Notes: generated by a model not told the origin, from the sequence alone. A DNA stretch of 64,000 nucleotides from Fibrobacter sp. (GCA_017412605.1 JAFPWY010000001.1:82801-146800), one strand, 5' to 3'; shown: positions 50,081-59,406, numbered from the stretch's first letter. A program made the numbers and translations.

Positions 50081-50908
50081 ATGTTGGATGTTTTATTAAA
50101 TAATCAAATTATTCAGCTAATCGTTATTGTATTTGCTGTAATAGGTCTTCCTTGTACATTGTATTTTGGGTTAAATAATCCATCAAAAAGACAGTTTTCG
50201 TGCTCTATTTACTTCGCTAGAATTATTCAGTCTGGTGTTAGCAAACTGAAGAAATTAAATGTATTATATGAAAATAATCCGGTAGACTGCTTGTCTTCGT
50301 CTACATTTGCGTTATGGAATAGTGGAAAAATTGACATTCGGTCTACGGATATTGCATCTGGACGAGAACTTAAAATAAAAGCAGACGATAAATCGAAAAT
50401 TTTAGACGCAAGAATTTTGAAGTGTAGTGATGAGACCAATGCTTTTGCGATAAAAAAAATTGAAGAAAAAGAAGTTGAAATATCATTTGATTTTGTAAAT
50501 GAAAACGAAGGCGTTCTTTTTGAAATTATTCATAATGGAGGCCCTCGTTCGCTGAATATAGATTGTAAAATCAAAGGCGGAAAAGAAATAAAGATAGTCG
50601 ATTATAGTATGCTTTCGAGTATTTCAAAAGTACTTCGAATGGAAAAAATGCCAAATTACGTTTTTTTTAGATTCTATTTAGGTTTTATCATTCTGATGAT
50701 GCTGATAGCTTTGTTTTTTACTACAGCCATATATAGTGATTCTGTTCGGATGCTTTTATTAAAAAGCAAAGGTGTAAAATCATTGATGCTATCAATGATG
50801 TTCGCGACTGGATTTTGGGCTTATGCATTAATCCTCTTGCTGTCGTTTGGGTCTAGATTGAAAAAAGTATTAGGCTTGGGTATTCCTAGTACACTGAGAA
50901 AAACATAA
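50081..50908 (+). CDS. Membrane protein between hsdS and hsdM
   Basis: A 275-residue protein. The start at 50081 has a strong GAAGGAGG 7 bases upstream, inside the end of hsdS. One membrane segment lies at about 10-29 and two at about 200-222 and 238-262. A soluble beta-rich domain sits between them (STDIASGRELKIKADDKSKILDARILKCS, EKEVEISFDFVNENEGVLFEIIHNGG). The layout resembles membrane-anchored sensor or effector proteins, but I recognise no family. It is unusual inside a type I restriction operon. Confidence 0.65.
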   Translation: MLDVLLNNQIIQLIVIVFAVIGLPCTLYFGLNNPSKRQFSCSIYFARIIQSGVSKLKKLNVLYENNPVDCLSSSTFALWNSGKIDIRSTDIASGRELKIKADDKSKILDARILKCSDETNAFAIKKIEEKEVEISFDFVNENEGVLFEIIHNGGPRSLNIDCKIKGGKEIKIVDYSMLSSISKVLRMEKMPNYVFFRFYLGFIILMMLIALFFTTAIYSDSVRMLLLKSKGVKSLMLSMMFATGFWAYALILLLSFGSRLKKVLGLGIPSTLRKT

Positions 50909-50926
50909 ATCTATTTTGGTTATTCT

Positions 50927-52414
50927 ATGTCTGAACAGTCTTCTTCTATTGTTTCTAAGGTTTGGGGCTTGTGTGGCCCTTTGCGTGACGATGGCGTTTC
51001 TTATGGCGACTATCTGGAACAGCTCACGTATTTGATTTTCTTGAAAATGTCGGATGAATATTTCAAACCGCCTTATAAGCGTGATACGGGTATTCCCAAG
51101 GGCTATGGCTGGTCTGATATGGTTCTGCTGAAAGGCGCGGAACTCGAAAATCAGTACAAGAAGATTCTTGAAAAACTTGGTGAGCAGGGCGGTATCCTGG
51201 GCAAGATTTTCAAGGGAGCCACGAACAAGATTAGCAAGGCTGCTATTCTCGCTCGTGTTGTGGCGATGATTGACAGCGAAAAGTGGGTTTCCATGTCTTC
51301 GGATGTGAAGGGCGAAATCTACGAAGGCTTGCTCCAGAAAAACGCAGAAGACGTCAAGAGCGGTGCGGGACAATATTTTACCCCGCGCCCGCTGATTCGT
51401 GCCATGGTCAAGAGCCTGCGCCCCGAACCCATGAAAACCATTGCCGACCCCTGTTGCGGTTCTGGCGGTTTCTTCCTTGCTGCACAGGAATTCATCGCCG
51501 ACCCGAATAATTACACGCTTGACCGCAAGCAGAAGGAATTCCTCAAGAACAAGACTTTCCACGGCAACGAACTGGTGACGAACACCTTCAAACTTTGCTT
51601 GATGAACCTGTATCTGCACAACATCGGCGACATTTATGGTGAATTACCCGTAACTCAGGGTGATGCCTTGCTTACCGACCCCGGCATTCGCGTCGATTAT
51701 GTGCTCACTAACCCGCCCTTCGGAAAGAAGTCTTCCATCACGTTCACCAACGAAGAAGGCGAAAACGAAGACGAAGATTTGGTCTATAACCGCGAAGATT
51801 TCTGGGCGACAAGTTCTAACAAACAGCTGAACTTTATCCAGCATATCAATACCATTTTGAATTCTACCGGCAAGGCCGCGGTCGTGTTGCCCGACAACGT
51901 TCTCTTTGAAGGTGGTGTTGGCGAAACTATCCGCCAAAAGTTGCTTTGGACAACCGACCTGCATACAATTCTTCGCTTGCCTACGGGCATCTTCTATAAG
52001 CCGGGCGTCAAGGCGAACGTGTTGTTTTTCGATAAGAAACCTGCTAGCAAAGAAATGCAGACCAAGGAAGTCTGGATTTACGATTTCCGCACCAATATCC
52101 ATTTCACGCTAAAGCAGAACCCGCTTTCCGACAAGGATTTGCAGGATTTTATCAAGTGCTACAATCCTGAAAACCGCTTTGAACGCAAGGAAACCTACAA
52201 CGAAAAGAAAAATCCCGAAGGCCGTTTCCGCAAGTTCAAAGTCGAAGAAATCCTGAAGCGCGACAAGACAAGCCTTGACATCTTCTGGATTAAGGACAAG
52301 TCTTTGGCTGATCTCGACAATCTCCCTTCTCCCGACGAACTCGCTGACGACATCATCGAAAACCTCCAAAGCGCATTGCAGAGTTTCCAAGAACTGAAAG
52401 GAAAATTGGGGTAG
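50927..52414 (+). CDS. hsdM: Type I restriction-modification methylase, M subunit
   Basis: A 495-residue N6-adenine methyltransferase. The N-terminal helical domain (about 1-140) is typical of HsdM. The SAM motif is DPCCGSGGFFLAAQ near 173-186, and the catalytic motif NPPF is in VLTNPPFGKKS near 260. AGQYFTPRPLIRAMV, TGIFYKPGVKANVLFFDKK and a C-terminal helical tail complete the family pattern. It modifies adenine at sites chosen by HsdS. The coding sequence is GC-richer than its neighbours, like hsdR, suggesting that the accessory genes were inserted or evolve differently. Confidence 0.95.
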   Translation: MSEQSSSIVSKVWGLCGPLRDDGVSYGDYLEQLTYLIFLKMSDEYFKPPYKRDTGIPKGYGWSDMVLLKGAELENQYKKILEKLGEQGGILGKIFKGATNKISKAAILARVVAMIDSEKWVSMSSDVKGEIYEGLLQKNAEDVKSGAGQYFTPRPLIRAMVKSLRPEPMKTIADPCCGSGGFFLAAQEFIADPNNYTLDRKQKEFLKNKTFHGNELVTNTFKLCLMNLYLHNIGDIYGELPVTQGDALLTDPGIRVDYVLTNPPFGKKSSITFTNEEGENEDEDLVYNREDFWATSSNKQLNFIQHINTILNSTGKAAVVLPDNVLFEGGVGETIRQKLLWTTDLHTILRLPTGIFYKPGVKANVLFFDKKPASKEMQTKEVWIYDFRTNIHFTLKQNPLSDKDLQDFIKCYNPENRFERKETYNEKKNPEGRFRKFKVEEILKRDKTSLDIFWIKDKSLADLDNLPSPDELADDIIENLQSALQSFQELKGKLG

Positions 52415-52417
52415 TGT

Positions 52418-53236
52418 ATGAATATTTTTGAAATACTGGAAAAGAGGAAAATTAATCCAACCGACGAATTTCATAGATTATCTGAGTTGTTCAATAAAGA
52501 ATTTTGGTCTTATTCTAAAGGTGATTATTCTTCAGTAAAGAAAATATTGGACGAAAATTTTCAAAATTGCCCATGTCGCAGTTCTTTTTTGTCAATAGAT
52601 GACTTGTTGAAATCGCTTCAGATTGATGAAAATTCTCGTTATTTGATATCATGGGAAACTTTATTCACGTATTGTGAAATATTGCGTAATGTTGTAGATG
52701 AAAAAATTGGGGACATTCTTCAGGATGATGATTTTGAAAAGTTGCAACAAATGATGCTAGATAATATGGATATTATTTTAGCAAAAACAAATCATGGATG
52801 GGCAAAAATTAAAGAAGGATATGTTATTGTCGATAAGAATCCCGCAACTACAGAAGCCATCGAATGTCTTGAAGAAAAAGACTCTGAATTAGCGCTAAAA
52901 ATGGTTGAGTATAACCGCGTTTTGTTGAAAGGAAATCTTGATAGAAAACGCGAAATACTTGCTAGTATGGCGAGTTATGTTGAACCGTTAAAAGCCTTAT
53001 TCAACGGAACTATTTACTCATCATTATACAATGATTCACGAAACATGGTGAATAAATTGAATATACGCCATAATAATTCTGGTATAGATACTCTTCCTGA
53101 ATATGCTAAAAATTGGAGCGAGAAAGAATTTGAAGTGTGGTATGACAACGCTTATCATACACTGTTAATGGTAATACTTGCCCAAAAACAGTTGGAAATC
53201 ACGCAGAATTTTAACAAGCTTAAAAGTGAAAAATAA
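52418..53236 (+). CDS. Uncharacterised helical protein after hsdM
   Basis: A 272-residue soluble protein, mostly helical and AT-rich, beginning 3 bases after the hsdM stop. A Cys pair (NCPC) lies near residue 50. The C-terminal 60 residues (LNIRHNNSGIDTLPEYAKNW, WYDNAYHTLLMVILAQKQLEI) recall the C-terminal helices of abortive-infection and HEPN-type proteins, but the R-x4-6-H active motif of HEPN RNases is not seen. I do not assign a function. Position suggests it is an accessory of the restriction system. Confidence 0.6.
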   Translation: MNIFEILEKRKINPTDEFHRLSELFNKEFWSYSKGDYSSVKKILDENFQNCPCRSSFLSIDDLLKSLQIDENSRYLISWETLFTYCEILRNVVDEKIGDILQDDDFEKLQQMMLDNMDIILAKTNHGWAKIKEGYVIVDKNPATTEAIECLEEKDSELALKMVEYNRVLLKGNLDRKREILASMASYVEPLKALFNGTIYSSLYNDSRNMVNKLNIRHNNSGIDTLPEYAKNWSEKEFEVWYDNAYHTLLMVILAQKQLEITQNFNKLKSEK

Positions 53237-53296
53237 AGATCGGATATAGGAACTTTGATGGATTGCATGAAATAAAAGTGATTTTTAGGGATGAAT

Positions 53297-53710
53297 ATGC
53301 CAAGAAATAATTCTAAAGAGTATTTTCTGAAAGTATGGCGATATGTTGAAGATGTTCGCCAATCCTATAAAAAAGGAGATTTGCCAGCAGTTGTTGTTGT
53401 GTGTGGGGTAGGTCAAAAGAAGAAAACTGGAAAAAGCGGGGAATTTCTGCGTAAGTATAGAAGGAACATGTGTTGTCAACATATTTGTAATGCTTTGGCT
53501 CGTTTAAGTCAAATAGAAAAAACATGGTATGATTCTAATAGAAAAAAACATACAATAGGAACTTGTGCCGAAAATGATGCTGCTGACGAAGTTCTAAAAT
53601 CTATACCAAATCAAAGACTGTCATCTCTTAATTTTTCGGACGCGTATCGCCCAAGAACCCGTAGAGTTATAAAATATTGTGAAGTCTGCCAAAAAACATA
53701 CGGATTGTAA
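53297..53710 (+). CDS. Deaminase-superfamily-like protein
   Basis: A 137-residue protein; the start at 53297 is preferred because AGGG lies 6 bases upstream. It has a Cys pair at CCQHIC, then HTIGTCAENDAADEVL, and ends in YRPRTRRVIKYCEVCQKTYGL. The order T-C-A-E ... C-x-x-C is the zinc signature of the cytidine deaminase-like fold, where C/H-A-E supplies a ligand and the catalytic Glu and a later CxxC completes the site. Small bacterial deaminases of this type occur as toxin domains and in phage defence. The overall fold is inferred from motifs only. The next gene starts 2 bases after its stop. Confidence 0.55.
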   Translation: MPRNNSKEYFLKVWRYVEDVRQSYKKGDLPAVVVVCGVGQKKKTGKSGEFLRKYRRNMCCQHICNALARLSQIEKTWYDSNRKKHTIGTCAENDAADEVLKSIPNQRLSSLNFSDAYRPRTRRVIKYCEVCQKTYGL

Positions 53711-53712
53711 AA

Positions 53713-54324
53713 ATGTATAGAATATCAACACAGAAATCATTAGATATTGATTGGTTTGTTAATCTACTAGATACTCCAATTCATATAGCCTCAAATGGAG
53801 GTTTTATTCCTCGAAATACGTATAAAATTAGAGAATTGGAAGAAATTTACGATCATATCATGTCGAAGTCAGATGATAATGATGTGGAAATCAATGAATC
53901 ATATATAGAGAGCTTAGATGGTTATGAATATTTAGATAATCAAGATTTTACATCAGTATTGACAGAAAATTCTTCAGTTTTACCGAGTAAAGTGACTTTG
54001 TTTTCAGAGTCTTTTGTTTCTATGGCCAAAAGAGGCTTTTGTAGTTTCGATAGAGTTGAGTTGATTTCTCCTAATGGGTATGAACTTTATCGTTTGATTG
54101 CATGGCCTAAAAATACGGAATCTATAATTCCTGGTTGGTGTAGAAATCGAGATATCCCCCTTGTGCGGATAATTCAACTACTGATGCGAGAAAATGAAAC
54201 AGAACATAGTGATGATGGCATTTTAAATTTGAATATAGATTCGAAAAAATTTATTAGTTTAATGAGAGTTGAAGAAGTAAAAGATTATTTTAATTTTTTT
54301 GGAAAAAGAGTAAAAGGAAAATAA
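53713..54324 (+). CDS. Unknown protein paired with the deaminase-like gene
   Basis: A 203-residue soluble protein starting 2 bases after the deaminase-like stop, hence probably translated by coupling. It is acidic in the first half (SDDNDVEINESYIESLDGYEYLDNQ) and has no recognised motif. LISPNGYELYRLIAWP and RNRDIPLVRIIQLLMRE suggest a mixed alpha/beta fold. An acidic partner of a small basic deaminase could be an immunity or control protein; this is inference from gene order and charge. Confidence 0.55.
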   Translation: MYRISTQKSLDIDWFVNLLDTPIHIASNGGFIPRNTYKIRELEEIYDHIMSKSDDNDVEINESYIESLDGYEYLDNQDFTSVLTENSSVLPSKVTLFSESFVSMAKRGFCSFDRVELISPNGYELYRLIAWPKNTESIIPGWCRNRDIPLVRIIQLLMRENETEHSDDGILNLNIDSKKFISLMRVEEVKDYFNFFGKRVKGK

Positions 54325-54326
54325 AT

Positions 54327-54419
54327 AACCCTCTGCTATCTCAGAGATCAACAATGTCTATTTTAAAATTTCGCAATCGTCTTCTTCTCAAACTCATGAA
54401 CGGTGAACTGGAAATATAA
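54327..54419 (+). pseudogene. Relic of an hsdS C-terminus
   Basis: In the gap before the DUF262 gene a frame reads LSQRSTMSILKFRNRLLLKL followed by MNGELEI and a stop at 54417-54419. The end, LLxKLMxGELEI, is the standard C-terminal signature of many HsdS proteins (LLPKLMSGE). The intact hsdS at 48943 ends differently (ILKKAFEGGL), so this came from another hsdS. It marks a lost or recombined second specificity gene. Confidence 0.6.
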
Positions 54420-54439
54420 AATGGATAAGGAATTAGGTT

Positions 54440-56257
54440 ATGCCTGAAAAATATGAACCGTCCACAAAAAGTATAGAATCTATTCTTGGCTTTATCAATT
54501 CTGGTGAAGTCGCTATTCCTGAAATTCAACGGCCCTTTGTTTGGAAACCCAAGCAAGTTCGCGACCTGATAGATTCCTTGTATAACGGCTATCCTACAGG
54601 CTACTTGATTATTTCCCAAAGTCCCAATATGCGTCTGAAGGATGGAACTCTTTCAGAAGGCAAGAAAATCATGATTGATGGTCAGCAGCGCGTTACCGCT
54701 ATGATGACTGCAATTTTGGGTAAAGAAGTTCTCAACGAGGATTTTGAGAAGAAAGTCATAAAAATATCGTTTAATCCCTTTGCCGAAGAAGGTGAAGAAT
54801 CATTCAAGGTTCTTGATACAGCCATTTTAAAAGACAAAAGATGGATTCCTGATATTTCAATTTTTTTCAAAACGGATTTTGACTCCTTTACATTTGTCAA
54901 TGAATATTGTGCTTTAAATCCAGGTATTTTATCGAAAGATATTAATGCTCGAGTCCAGAAAATTACGGATATAAAAAACCGAAGAATTGGAGTTATTACA
55001 CTAAATAGAGAATTGACTGTTGATGAAGTTACGGAAATCTTTATCCGCATAAACAGTCGCGGAGCAAAGTTGAATCAAGCAGACTTTGCAATGTCAAAGA
55101 TTGCGTCAGACGAAAAGAATGAAGGCCGCTTGCTACGTAAGGCGATAGACTATTTTTCCCATTTGGCCGTACAACCAGAATGGTATTCGGAGATGTGCAA
55201 AGACAAGGAATTTGCCAATACTGAATATGCAAAGAAAATGGAATGGCTTAAGAACGATACTGAAGCCATTTATGATCCTAGCTATTCCGATATGCTTCGC
55301 GTCGCCTTCATGTATAAATTTAATCGCGGCAAAATGAAGGATCTTGTTTCTTTACTTAGTGGTCGAGATTTTGATACTCGCGAGTTCAAGGAAGAAATAG
55401 CAGAGAAGTCTTTTAAGAAGCTAAAAAACGGTGTAATGGACTATATGAACGAGTATAACTTTAAGCAGTTTACCCTAGCCATTAAGGATGCCGGTTTTAT
55501 ATCCAATAAGTTGATGAATTCTGATTTGACCTTGGATTTTGCTTACACATTATATTTACTTTTGCATAATTCTGACATTGATAAAACTCAGGTGAAACGC
55601 TATGTTCAAAAATGGTATGTGCTTACTACGCTCACAAGCCGTTATATTGCTTCGCCAGAATCGGCAATGGACACGGATTTACGCCGTATTAGTGAAAAAG
55701 GTTTCTGTAAATACTTAGAAGAAATTGAACGTGCGGAACTTTCTGACGTATTCTGGAATGACGGTTTGGTCCAAAATTTTGAAACTACAGCTGTAAATAG
55801 CCCTTACATCAATGTTTACTGGGCGGCACAAGTTCGCATGAAAGATGATGCGTTGTTCACCAAGAACTGTGCAGTATCAAATTTGATTACTGTTATTGGC
55901 GACGTCCATCACATTTTCCCCAAAAAATATCTGCAGAAAAATGGGATTAACGAAAAGAGTAAATACAACCAGGTTGCAAATTACACCTATTTGGATACGC
56001 CTACGAATATTGCGGTGGGTGATGACGCTCCAAATTCGTATTTTTCCAAAGCCTTAAGGCAAATTCAAAATGGCTGTGCTACAGACGAAACGCAAATAGG
56101 AAATATCACAACTATTGATGATTTCAATCAAAATCTCCACACAAATTGTATTCCTGCAACAATAAAAGACTGGACGTATGAAAATTACGACCAGTTTCTC
56201 TTGGAACGACGTAAGCTAATGGCTCAGAAAATTAAGGAATACTATGAGGGCTTGTAG
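54440..56257 (+). CDS. DUF262/HNH protein, GmrSD-like
   Basis: A 605-residue protein. The N-terminal DUF262 domain has IPEIQRPFVWKPKQVRDLIDSLYNGYPTGYLI and IDGQQR near 79-84, the GmrS-type nucleotide-dependent part. The C-terminus has an HNH-type DUF1524-like site: GDVHHIFPKKYL near 486-497, with NQVANYTYLDTPTN after it. GmrSD enzymes are type IV restriction systems that cut modified phage DNA; fused DUF262-HNH proteins also act against phages. It stands 115 bases after the previous gene and follows an hsdS relic. Confidence 0.87.
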   Translation: MPEKYEPSTKSIESILGFINSGEVAIPEIQRPFVWKPKQVRDLIDSLYNGYPTGYLIISQSPNMRLKDGTLSEGKKIMIDGQQRVTAMMTAILGKEVLNEDFEKKVIKISFNPFAEEGEESFKVLDTAILKDKRWIPDISIFFKTDFDSFTFVNEYCALNPGILSKDINARVQKITDIKNRRIGVITLNRELTVDEVTEIFIRINSRGAKLNQADFAMSKIASDEKNEGRLLRKAIDYFSHLAVQPEWYSEMCKDKEFANTEYAKKMEWLKNDTEAIYDPSYSDMLRVAFMYKFNRGKMKDLVSLLSGRDFDTREFKEEIAEKSFKKLKNGVMDYMNEYNFKQFTLAIKDAGFISNKLMNSDLTLDFAYTLYLLLHNSDIDKTQVKRYVQKWYVLTTLTSRYIASPESAMDTDLRRISEKGFCKYLEEIERAELSDVFWNDGLVQNFETTAVNSPYINVYWAAQVRMKDDALFTKNCAVSNLITVIGDVHHIFPKKYLQKNGINEKSKYNQVANYTYLDTPTNIAVGDDAPNSYFSKALRQIQNGCATDETQIGNITTIDDFNQNLHTNCIPATIKDWTYENYDQFLLERRKLMAQKIKEYYEGL

Positions 56258-56357
56258 AAGAGAAAAAAGCTGGATTCAACTCATTAAAATCGTCTTTTTT
56301 TAACAAATTTAAGCTTTTTTAAATAAAAACGATGAGTTGGAGTATTATATTACCTAT

Positions 56358-59300
56358 ATGAGCGTCGCTAGGAACATATTTAGAGCAATACATGAGGGCC
56401 GTTGGCTCTCTATTGAATATGTCAATGCGGATGCTAAAACCACTTATTACTGGATAAGCATATCAAATATTGAAATCAAAAATTATAACGGGAAATACCG
56501 CGTTCAATTAAATGTTTTTGGCTTACATTTGGGATTGCGGACATGCAAACAACTTTTTATGTATTGCGATGGCATACGAAATGCCGAAATAATAGAAGGC
56601 TCCTTTGCACCTCGAAATGAAAAATTGATTTATGATATTAATGCCAACCCCTCCAAATATTCGTCAATTTTCACAAATACCCACAATATAGGGATATTGA
56701 ACTATCTTCAGGAATGTGAAAAGCTTTCCAGCGATAGCTACTTAAAATCTTTTCGGTTGCTTGAACACCTGGACGAATCTAAATTCCATAATGGTACATA
56801 TCGTCTTACAGAAGAGGAAAACAACTCATTAATCGATTATTTCGTAAATAGACAAAATAAAAGATCAAAGGGAGAAATTGTTCCAATTGAAAAGTTGGGA
56901 TTAAATAAGTTAAGCATAAAAAACGAAAAAGGCCTTTATGTCTTGGCGTATAATGAACTCTTGTTTGATATTCAAAATCGGTCGTTGCGGTTGCAGCCAG
57001 AACCGACCATCTTAAAGAAATTTGTGCTCAAGAACGGTAACATTTCGCAGACAGTCAAAATATCAAAATATTTGCACGAAGACGAACTTTTCTTGCTAGA
57101 AAATTTTGACGCGAATGAAAAGAAAATCAAGGACGCCATTATTGAAAATAAGCAGTTGAATTACAAGGAGTTGGTTGACGATATGCCACATATTGTGGCA
57201 TTGGAATCCAGCACCTGTGATCTGACAAGCGAATACAATGCCGTTGCAGAGTCTCTAGACAAGAAGAATCTTTCTACACCGCTGCGAGCTTTCTTTGGGG
57301 AGTTTCTAAGTCGATCACGAAAGAGAAAGAATTACCCTATTGCTGTGTTAGATAACAAGGTCAATCTTGACCAATTGCTTGCCATTCATAAGACTCTCAA
57401 ATACCCAATGGCATACATTCAAGGGCCTCCGGGAACGGGTAAAACCAGAACCATAGTAAATACAATTATCAGTGCGTTTTTCAATAATCAAACTGTTTTA
57501 CTTTCGTCGCAGAACAATCATCCTGTCGATGGCGCTGTTGAACAATTAAAGAATATTGAGATTCATCAAAAAAGAATCCCTTTCCCAATTTTACGTTTAG
57601 GGAACAATGAAGAAGTCAAGAATTCCTTAGACTACATAAAAGAAATTTATGAATTCACCCAGAATTGGAAAATAAGGGATGAAGCGTTAGATGATTTTAA
57701 TGCCGAAAAAAAAGAAAATACTGCAAAATTGGCGGTGTATCTTGAAAAATACGAAGACAAATTGGATTTGTTAGAACGCAAAGAGGCAATTGAAGACTTT
57801 TTACGCCAGAATAAGGCTTTTGACATTAGCATCAATATTCAAAGCAAACAACTGGATCAGATTTTAAAAGATATTGAAAGTCTTGGCGAAATATCGGCAG
57901 ATCAGGCATTGTCATATCTGCCGAATGATTATGAAAAATTCTTATACTACATTCGTTTTCTTTCTGCAAAATGCATTCAGCGACTAAAAGAACCCAAGTA
58001 TAAGGAACTTTGGGAAATTGTTAATTGTGAAGATAGAGATGCAGCTGTTAAGCGGTTTAATAAATATTTAAAAGATGACGGAAATTTAAACAATCTTCAA
58101 AAAGTGTTTCCTGTTATTGCAACTACGAGCCAGTCTGCAAAGAAATTGGGTTCGCCCAAAATTCATTTTGATTTGACCATTCTTGATGAAGCAAGCCAGT
58201 GTAACATAGCCATGTCTCTTTTGCCTATTTTGCGTGGTGAAAGTTTAATGCTAGTAGGCGATCCGCAACAATTGAATCCCGTTATAACGTTGGATGACCT
58301 GGACAATAAGCGCTTGATAGAGAAGTATAAGATCGCTCCCGAGTATGATTACAAGAAAAATTCCATTTATAAATCCTATTTAGCTGCAGATTCTATAAGC
58401 GACGAAGTCTTGCTGAGTCACCATTACCGCTCTGTAAAAGAAATTATTGGATTCAATAACAAAAAGTATTACAATAATAAGTTGCAAATCGATACCCCAA
58501 AAAGAAATTCGCCTCCGCTTGTGTTCCAAGAAACTGCAAATGAAGATCCTGTCAATCGTAATACGTCCTTAAATGAAGCGCAGACCATTGCGGATTTTGT
58601 GGCGAATCATCCAGAAAAGTCAATAGGGATTATTACGCCATTTGTGGCGCAAAAGCAACTTATAGACCAAGAACTTTCGTCAAGGGGTGTTGCAGCAACC
58701 TGCGGGACCGTCCACACTTTTCAAGGGGATGAAAAAGATATCATTCTTTTTTCTTTTGCCCTGACAAAAAGAACGTCGCAGAATACATATAATTGGTTTG
58801 CAGGAAACAAGGAATTGATAAATGTTGCTGTTTCGCGAGCCAAAGAAGAGTTGGTGATTTTTTCTAATAGCGAAACATTGAATAGGTTGCGTAAAGATAA
58901 TGACGATCTTTATGAATTAGTTCAATATGTACAAACGAAAGGTGAATATAAGGTAACTCCCAAACATTCCCATTCTAGAGCCTTGGGAGTGAAAACATAT
59001 AGTACCAAAACAGAATCGGATTTCTTTGAGAATATAAGCCATGTCTTGAGTGTTGTTGATCCGCGTAAAAGATATTCTGTTAAAAAGGATGTTCCAATAG
59101 CACAAGTGTTTCAAGAAAATAAAAGTTCTGACAATCTCTTTTATTCCGGCCGCTTTGATTTTGTTCTTTATGAAAAAGATGGTCAGTATGAAGTTCCAAT
59201 TTTAGCCATTGAATTGGACGGTGAGGAGCATCGAACCAACGAAAACCGCATAAGGTGTGACAAGGCAAAAGAGCGGATTTGTAAAGATCACTTTTTTGAA

Positions 59301-59378
59301 CTTATTCGCATTCCTAATTCATATGCTAGACGCTATAATCACATCAAAGAAATTTTGATTGAGTACTTTAAGAGATAA
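56358..59378 (+). CDS. WYL-like / SF1 helicase / nuclease fusion
   Basis: A 1,006-residue protein; ATG at 56358 is preferred to an upstream TTG. The N-terminal 70 residues look like a WYL domain (FRAIHEGRWLSIEYVNADAK, then YYWISISNIEIK). Superfamily 1 helicase motifs follow: Walker A GPPGTGKT at about 356-363, DEASQ near 610, GDPQQLNPV, TFQGDEKDIILFS and NVAVSRAKEEL. A long coiled insert lies between them (about 430-560). The C-terminal 110 residues have FDFVLYE and AIELDGEEH, as in DUF2726/PD-(D/E)xK nuclease domains. Helicase-nuclease fusions of this type are common in phage defence. WYL domains often bind single-stranded nucleic acid or ligands and control such enzymes. Confidence 0.82.
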   Translation: MSVARNIFRAIHEGRWLSIEYVNADAKTTYYWISISNIEIKNYNGKYRVQLNVFGLHLGLRTCKQLFMYCDGIRNAEIIEGSFAPRNEKLIYDINANPSKYSSIFTNTHNIGILNYLQECEKLSSDSYLKSFRLLEHLDESKFHNGTYRLTEEENNSLIDYFVNRQNKRSKGEIVPIEKLGLNKLSIKNEKGLYVLAYNELLFDIQNRSLRLQPEPTILKKFVLKNGNISQTVKISKYLHEDELFLLENFDANEKKIKDAIIENKQLNYKELVDDMPHIVALESSTCDLTSEYNAVAESLDKKNLSTPLRAFFGEFLSRSRKRKNYPIAVLDNKVNLDQLLAIHKTLKYPMAYIQGPPGTGKTRTIVNTIISAFFNNQTVLLSSQNNHPVDGAVEQLKNIEIHQKRIPFPILRLGNNEEVKNSLDYIKEIYEFTQNWKIRDEALDDFNAEKKENTAKLAVYLEKYEDKLDLLERKEAIEDFLRQNKAFDISINIQSKQLDQILKDIESLGEISADQALSYLPNDYEKFLYYIRFLSAKCIQRLKEPKYKELWEIVNCEDRDAAVKRFNKYLKDDGNLNNLQKVFPVIATTSQSAKKLGSPKIHFDLTILDEASQCNIAMSLLPILRGESLMLVGDPQQLNPVITLDDLDNKRLIEKYKIAPEYDYKKNSIYKSYLAADSISDEVLLSHHYRSVKEIIGFNNKKYYNNKLQIDTPKRNSPPLVFQETANEDPVNRNTSLNEAQTIADFVANHPEKSIGIITPFVAQKQLIDQELSSRGVAATCGTVHTFQGDEKDIILFSFALTKRTSQNTYNWFAGNKELINVAVSRAKEELVIFSNSETLNRLRKDNDDLYELVQYVQTKGEYKVTPKHSHSRALGVKTYSTKTESDFFENISHVLSVVDPRKRYSVKKDVPIAQVFQENKSSDNLFYSGRFDFVLYEKDGQYEVPILAIELDGEEHRTNENRIRCDKAKERICKDHFFELIRIPNSYARRYNHIKEILIEYFKR

Positions 59379-59406
59379 CTTTTAACATTTTATGCTGGAG
59401 CTGGCT

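Noticed and set aside
52418..53236. HEPN RNase
   Set aside because: The C-terminal helices are suggestive, but the R-x4-6-H motif is not seen.
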